Origin: CANJQH01 sp031368515
Lineage (GTDB): Bacteria > Chloroflexota > Anaerolineae > J036 > Brachytrichaceae
Assembly (NCBI GenBank): GCA_031368515.1
Contig: JANMNW010000074.1
Span: 1 to 8,938 of the forward strand
Direction: 5' to 3'
DNA: 8,938 bases
In this document: piece by piece, positions 6,607 to 8,938 of the stretch
How the letters are laid out: the number at the start of each line of letters is the position of its first letter
How positions within the stretch are numbered: position 1 is the first letter of the stretch
The notes under the pieces: model-generated
The model's input: only the letters and a program-made list of their open reading frames with translations
What the model was told of the DNA's origin: nothing
Database searches by the model: none
Program-made: the position numbers and the translations under genes

Positions 6607-8565
6607 TCAACGCTCCAGCGCCCGCACTATCGCCGCGGTGTCATACACGCACCCCGCCCACACTCCGCCACTGGCGTTTTGCAGCGCCGCCCACAGCCGG
6701 GTGTCGTCCGGCAGTTGCGGGTGCGAGGAAAGGTCTGCGCGCCGCGTTCGCGCGGCCAGCTCGCGCGCGCCGGCCTCTGCGCCATGCTCAGAAACGACGC
6801 CGCTCGCATCCGCCCAGCCCAACAGGTTCAACGCGCCGGTCAACTGGTTGCGATCGATCACGATTTCGATCAGGTCGCCGTCGCGCAGTTTGCCGATTGG
6901 CCCGCCTGCCAGCGCCTCCGGGCTGACGTGACCGATGCACGCGCCGGTGCTCACGCCGGAGAAGCGCCCATCAGTGATCAGCGCCACATGCTTGCCCCAG
7001 CTGACATGCTTGAGCGCAAACGTGATCTGCGCCGTCTCTTCCATGCCCGTGCCCATCGGCCCGCTGCACGCCAGCACAATGACGTCGCCCGCTTCAACGC
7101 GCCCCTGCTTCACCGCACGAATCGCCTCAACCTCGCGCATAAATACTTTGGCCCGGTGTGTTTTGCGATACACATTGTCTGAGCCGATCACGCTCGGGTC
7201 GATTGAGGTGCTTTTGATTACCGAACCGAGCGGCGCAATATTGCCGGCCGGAAAAGTCATGGTGCTGGTCAATCCGCGTGACCGGGCGCGTTCTGGTGGA
7301 ATAATCACGTTGTCAGGATCGACGCCATCCTGCGCGCGCAAGCACTCTCGCAGGCTTGCGCGCCGCTCCGATCGCTCCCACCACTCAAGCACGTCGCCCA
7401 AAGGCTGGCCGGTAACCGTAAGCACATCGAGATCAAGCTCGCGCATCGCGCGCAGATGAAGCATCACTTCGGGCACGCCGCCGGCCAGAAACACCTGCAC
7501 GGTGGGGTGATTGGCGGGGCCATTTGGCAGCGCATCGACGATCCGCGACACGCGTTGGTTCACCGCGATCCAATCGTCAACCGTAGGCTGGCGCAACACC
7601 GCCGCGTGCGCAATCGCCGGAATATGCAGCAGCAGGTTGGTTGAGCCGCCAAACGCCGCGTGCACGGCCATGGCATTGCGAATGGATCCATCGACCAGCA
7701 CGTCGCGGCTGCGCAATCCGCGCTCGTGCAGTTGCAGCGCCGCTGCGGCAGACGCGCGCGCAATCTCAAGCCACAGCTCCTGACCCGATGGCGCCAGCGC
7801 GCTGTGGGGCAAAGCCATGCCCAACGCTTCGGCCACCACCTGCGCCGTTGCCGCCGTGCCCAAGAACTGGCACCCGCCGCCCGGTGTGCCGCATGCTTTG
7901 CAACCCATCTCGGCCGCATATTCGAGCGAAATTTCGCCTTGCGTGAATCGCGCGCCGATGCTCTGCACCTTGCCAAGGTCCTCGGCTTCTTCCGATGGCA
8001 GTGTCACGCCGCCGGGCACCAGCACGCTGGGCAGATCGCGTATTCCGGCCAGCGCCAGCAGCATCGCGGGCAGGCCTTTGTCGCATGTGGCGACGCCGAC
8101 GATCGCATGGCGCGTGGGCAGCGACCGAATCAGCCTCCGAAAAACGATCGCGGCATCGTTGCGATACGGCAGGCTGTCAAACATGCCGACTGTGCCTTGC
8201 GTGCGGCCGTCGCATGGATCGGTGACATAGCCGGCAAACGGCATGGCGCCCAGAGCTCGCGACGCTTCCGCTGCCGCCTGCATCTGCAACCCCACTTCCC
8301 AGTGACCTGTGTGATAGCCCAACGCGATCGGTTTGCCATCCTGCGCGCGAATGCCGCCCTGCGTGCTCAAGATCAACACTTGCGGCCGCGTCAGCTCGGC
8401 CGGGTCCCAGCCCATGCCCACGTTTTGCGTCCAGCCAAACAGATCGCCGCTTGAGGCATAAGTCAATTGATCAGCCGTGAAAGGAAGCGCACCCGCCGGG
8501 CCGCGTGCTTTGGTCACGACATCGAAGCGGGATGGGGCAAGGGTATCGAGCCAGTTCTGGGACAT
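6607..8565 (-). CDS. yjhG: YjhG/YagF-type sugar-acid dehydratase (IlvD/Edd family)
   Basis: This 652-residue protein follows the E. coli YjhG/YagF D-xylonate dehydratases almost end to end, as recalled. Examples are SGDLFGWTQNVGMGW (39-53), DPCDGRTQGTVGMFDSLPYRND (116-137), VHAAFGGSTNLLLHIPAIAH (301-320) and RFSGVSTGACIGHV (534-547). IlvD/Edd enzymes remove water from aldonic or dihydroxy acids using an Fe-S cluster. The likely ligands are C118 (PCDGRTQG), C161 (TCDKG) and C232 (GGGCQF); C222 and C225 lie close by. S536 in RFSG is the expected catalytic base. The expected reaction is D-xylonate, or a similar pentonate or hexonate, to the 2-keto-3-deoxy acid. The ATG at 8565 fits the family start but has no Shine-Dalgarno. 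A better start signal lies 117 nt upstream in the same frame but is cut off by an in-frame TGA brought by a small inserted element. It converges on the glycosidase operon. Confidence 0.93.
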   Translation of the reverse strand: MSQNWLDTLAPSRFDVVTKARGPAGALPFTADQLTYASSGDLFGWTQNVGMGWDPAELTRPQVLILSTQGGIRAQDGKPIALGYHTGHWEVGLQMQAAAEASRALGAMPFAGYVTDPCDGRTQGTVGMFDSLPYRNDAAIVFRRLIRSLPTRHAIVGVATCDKGLPAMLLALAGIRDLPSVLVPGGVTLPSEEAEDLGKVQSIGARFTQGEISLEYAAEMGCKACGTPGGGCQFLGTAATAQVVAEALGMALPHSALAPSGQELWLEIARASAAAALQLHERGLRSRDVLVDGSIRNAMAVHAAFGGSTNLLLHIPAIAHAAVLRQPTVDDWIAVNQRVSRIVDALPNGPANHPTVQVFLAGGVPEVMLHLRAMRELDLDVLTVTGQPLGDVLEWWERSERRASLRECLRAQDGVDPDNVIIPPERARSRGLTSTMTFPAGNIAPLGSVIKSTSIDPSVIGSDNVYRKTHRAKVFMREVEAIRAVKQGRVEAGDVIVLACSGPMGTGMEETAQITFALKHVSWGKHVALITDGRFSGVSTGACIGHVSPEALAGGPIGKLRDGDLIEIVIDRNQLTGALNLLGWADASGVVSEHGAEAGARELAARTRRADLSSHPQLPDDTRLWAALQNASGGVWAGCVYDTAAIVRALER

Positions 8566-8576
8566 GGTTTTGCTTA

Positions 8577-8664
8577 GAACTCATCCTAAAATGTGGACTC
8601 CACCTTGCTTGCACACCTGAAACGTTGGCGAAAAAGGTGGGGCCCACATTTTCAGGATGAGTTC
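8577..8664. mobile_element. MITE-like palindromic element with TA flanks
   Basis: The 30-nt left arm (8577-8606, starting gaactcatcct) and 31-nt right arm (8634-8664, ending aggatgagttc) are inverted copies. They differ by one single-base indel and two substitutions. A 27-nt centre separates them, and the element totals 88 bp. A TA dinucleotide lies directly outside each end (8575-8576 and 8665-8666), as expected for TA target duplication by IS630/Tc1-mariner type transposases. It encodes no transposase, so it would need one supplied elsewhere in the genome. In RNA it would fold into a long hairpin just before the dehydratase start. A plain hairpin that evolved in place is the alternative; the TA flanks could be chance. 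Confidence 0.6.
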
Positions 8665-8682
8665 TAGTGTAGTTGACCGCAT
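8581..8682 (-). CDS. 33-codon leader ORF with strong RBS, likely relic gene start
   Basis: An ATG at 8682 is preceded by a near-ideal Shine-Dalgarno and opens a 33-residue frame (MRSTTLELILKMWAPP...) ending in TGA at 8583-8581. Only the first six codons lie outside the palindromic element; the rest is element sequence, so the peptide itself is unlikely to be selected. The frame is the same as the dehydratase, whose ATG follows 15 nt after the TGA. Removing the element plus one TA leaves MRSTTLSKTMSQNWLDT, a continuous fusion into the dehydratase. It is therefore best read as the former dehydratase start, now a leader ORF that may allow re-initiation at 8565. No homolog is recognised. Confidence 0.4.
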   Translation of the reverse strand: MRSTTLELILKMWAPPFSPTFQVCKQGGVHILG

Positions 8683-8689
8683 CTTAATT

Positions 8690-8694
8690 CCTCC
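8690..8694 (-). promoter_or_regulatory. Shine-Dalgarno GGAGG before ATG 8682
   Basis: On the minus strand the sequence reads ttGGAGGaattaagATG. The five-base match to the anti-Shine-Dalgarno core is 7 nt from the ATG, which is ideal. It is the only strong ribosome binding site in front of a candidate start in this window, which makes it hard to dismiss. It serves the leader ORF at present, and probably served the dehydratase before the element arrived. Confidence 0.65.
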
Positions 8695-8708
8695 AAGAGG
8701 ATCGTGTC

Positions 8709-8733
8709 GCCCCGACGCCCAATAAGCGGGGGC
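8709..8733. other. GC-rich hairpin in the dehydratase leader
   Basis: The arms gcccc (8709-8713) and ggggc (8729-8733) pair, with an inner cgc/gcg pair (8716-8718 and 8726-8728), a 2-nt bulge and a 7-nt loop (ccaataa). It lies between the tRNA terminator and the Shine-Dalgarno on the minus strand. No T-run follows on the minus strand, so it does not look like a terminator. Part of it (8729-8734) could pair instead with 8747-8752 of the terminator stem. Confidence 0.35.
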
Positions 8734-8743
8734 TACAAACACA

Positions 8744-8790
8744 AACAGCCCCTTTCACATGCGGCGTTGCCGTGCGCGAAAGGGGCTGTT
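8744..8790 (-). terminator. Intrinsic terminator of tRNA-Lys
   Basis: A perfect 13-bp stem (aacagcccctttc at 8744-8756, gaaaggggctgtt at 8778-8790) has an inner cggc/gccg pair within its 21-nt loop. On the minus strand it begins 8 nt after the tRNA 3' end and is followed by the T-rich tract tgtgtttgt. This is a standard Rho-independent layout for ending the tRNA transcript. Any dehydratase transcription starting at the tRNA promoter would have to read through it. Confidence 0.85.
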
Positions 8791-8797
8791 ATTGCAG

Positions 8798-8870
8798 TGA
8801 GCCCAGCAGGAATCGAACCTGCGACGCGAGGATTAAAAGTCCTCCGCTCTGCCAACTGAGCTATGGGCCC
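8798..8870 (-). tRNA. tRNA-Lys (anticodon UUU)
   Basis: The minus strand folds into a complete 73-nt cloverleaf. It has a 7-bp acceptor stem (GGGCCCA with TGGGCTC, one G-T pair), a 4-bp D stem (GCTC/GAGC) and an anticodon stem GAGGA/TCCTC around loop CTTTTAA. The variable loop is 5 nt, and the T arm is GCAGG-TTCGATT-CCTGC. The anticodon TTT lies at 8837-8835. The discriminator base is A, and the 3' CCA is not encoded, so it must be added after transcription. All the stems are intact, so the gene looks functional. Confidence 0.97.
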
Positions 8871-8882
8871 GTGCGGGCATTA

Positions 8883-8888
8883 ATTTTA
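8883..8888 (-). promoter_or_regulatory. Possible -10 box of tRNA-Lys
   Basis: On the minus strand TAAAAT (5 of 6 matches to TATAAT) ends 12 nt before the first base of the tRNA, a suitable distance for a short 5' leader. No convincing -35 box is seen about 17 bp further upstream, so this rests on the -10 match and position only. Confidence 0.4.
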
Positions 8889-8938
8889 CCGCATTTACCG
8901 GCCAAAACGCCAGCCTACGGACGAGTCCGGCGCATGGC

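Noticed and set aside
8673..8678. TTGACC as a plus-strand -35 box
   Set aside because: No -10 match follows at 16-18 bp and no plus-strand gene starts downstream in the window.
8798..8870. tRNA-Lys as an integration site for a mobile island
   Set aside because: No second copy of the tRNA 3' end and no integrase gene is seen in the window.

Overview
This window looks like bacterial chromosome with high GC, probably from an environmental or metagenomic lineage. The 'cattccgagcgcagcgag' type of interspersed repeat, the lack of Shine-Dalgarno sequences before three of the four large genes, and the GH2/GH127/M81/YjhG-type gene set would fit Chloroflexota. No marker gene is present, so this placement is a low-confidence inference.

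Layout. Positions 1-326 hold no gene: a 20-bp tandem array (11 units in perfect register) runs into an imperfect inverted interspersed repeat. Next come three tightly spaced plus-strand genes that look like one operon: a GH2-family glycoside hydrolase (327-3044), a GH127 (DUF1680) beta-L-arabinofuranosidase-type enzyme (3082-5037) and an M81/MlrC-like zinc hydrolase (5047-6540). A hairpin in the 66-bp gap (6541-6606) separates them from a convergent minus-strand gene for an IlvD/Edd-family sugar-acid dehydratase of the YjhG/YagF type (6607-8565). Upstream of that gene, on the same strand, are an 88-bp palindromic MITE-like element, a very good ribosome binding site with an ATG, a GC-rich hairpin, a strong intrinsic terminator and a tRNA-Lys(UUU) gene (8798-8870).

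How the genes may work together. The two glycoside hydrolases have no visible signal peptide and would trim imported oligosaccharides in the cytoplasm. GH127 enzymes release L-arabinose, and YjhG-type dehydratases act on pentonates in non-phosphorylative pentose breakdown. A pentose-rich plant glycan is therefore a reasonable but unproven common theme. The role of the M81 protein in such an operon is unclear.

The most notable observation is at the 5' end of the dehydratase gene. A small palindromic element flanked by TA dinucleotides sits between an ideal Shine-Dalgarno/ATG and the present dehydratase ATG. Both ATGs are in the same frame, but the element ends in an in-frame TGA. Removing the element plus one TA (90 nt, 30 codons) in silico joins the ATG with the ribosome binding site to the dehydratase in one open frame. 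The insertion seems to have converted a normal gene start into a 33-codon leader ORF followed by a start that lacks its own ribosome binding site.
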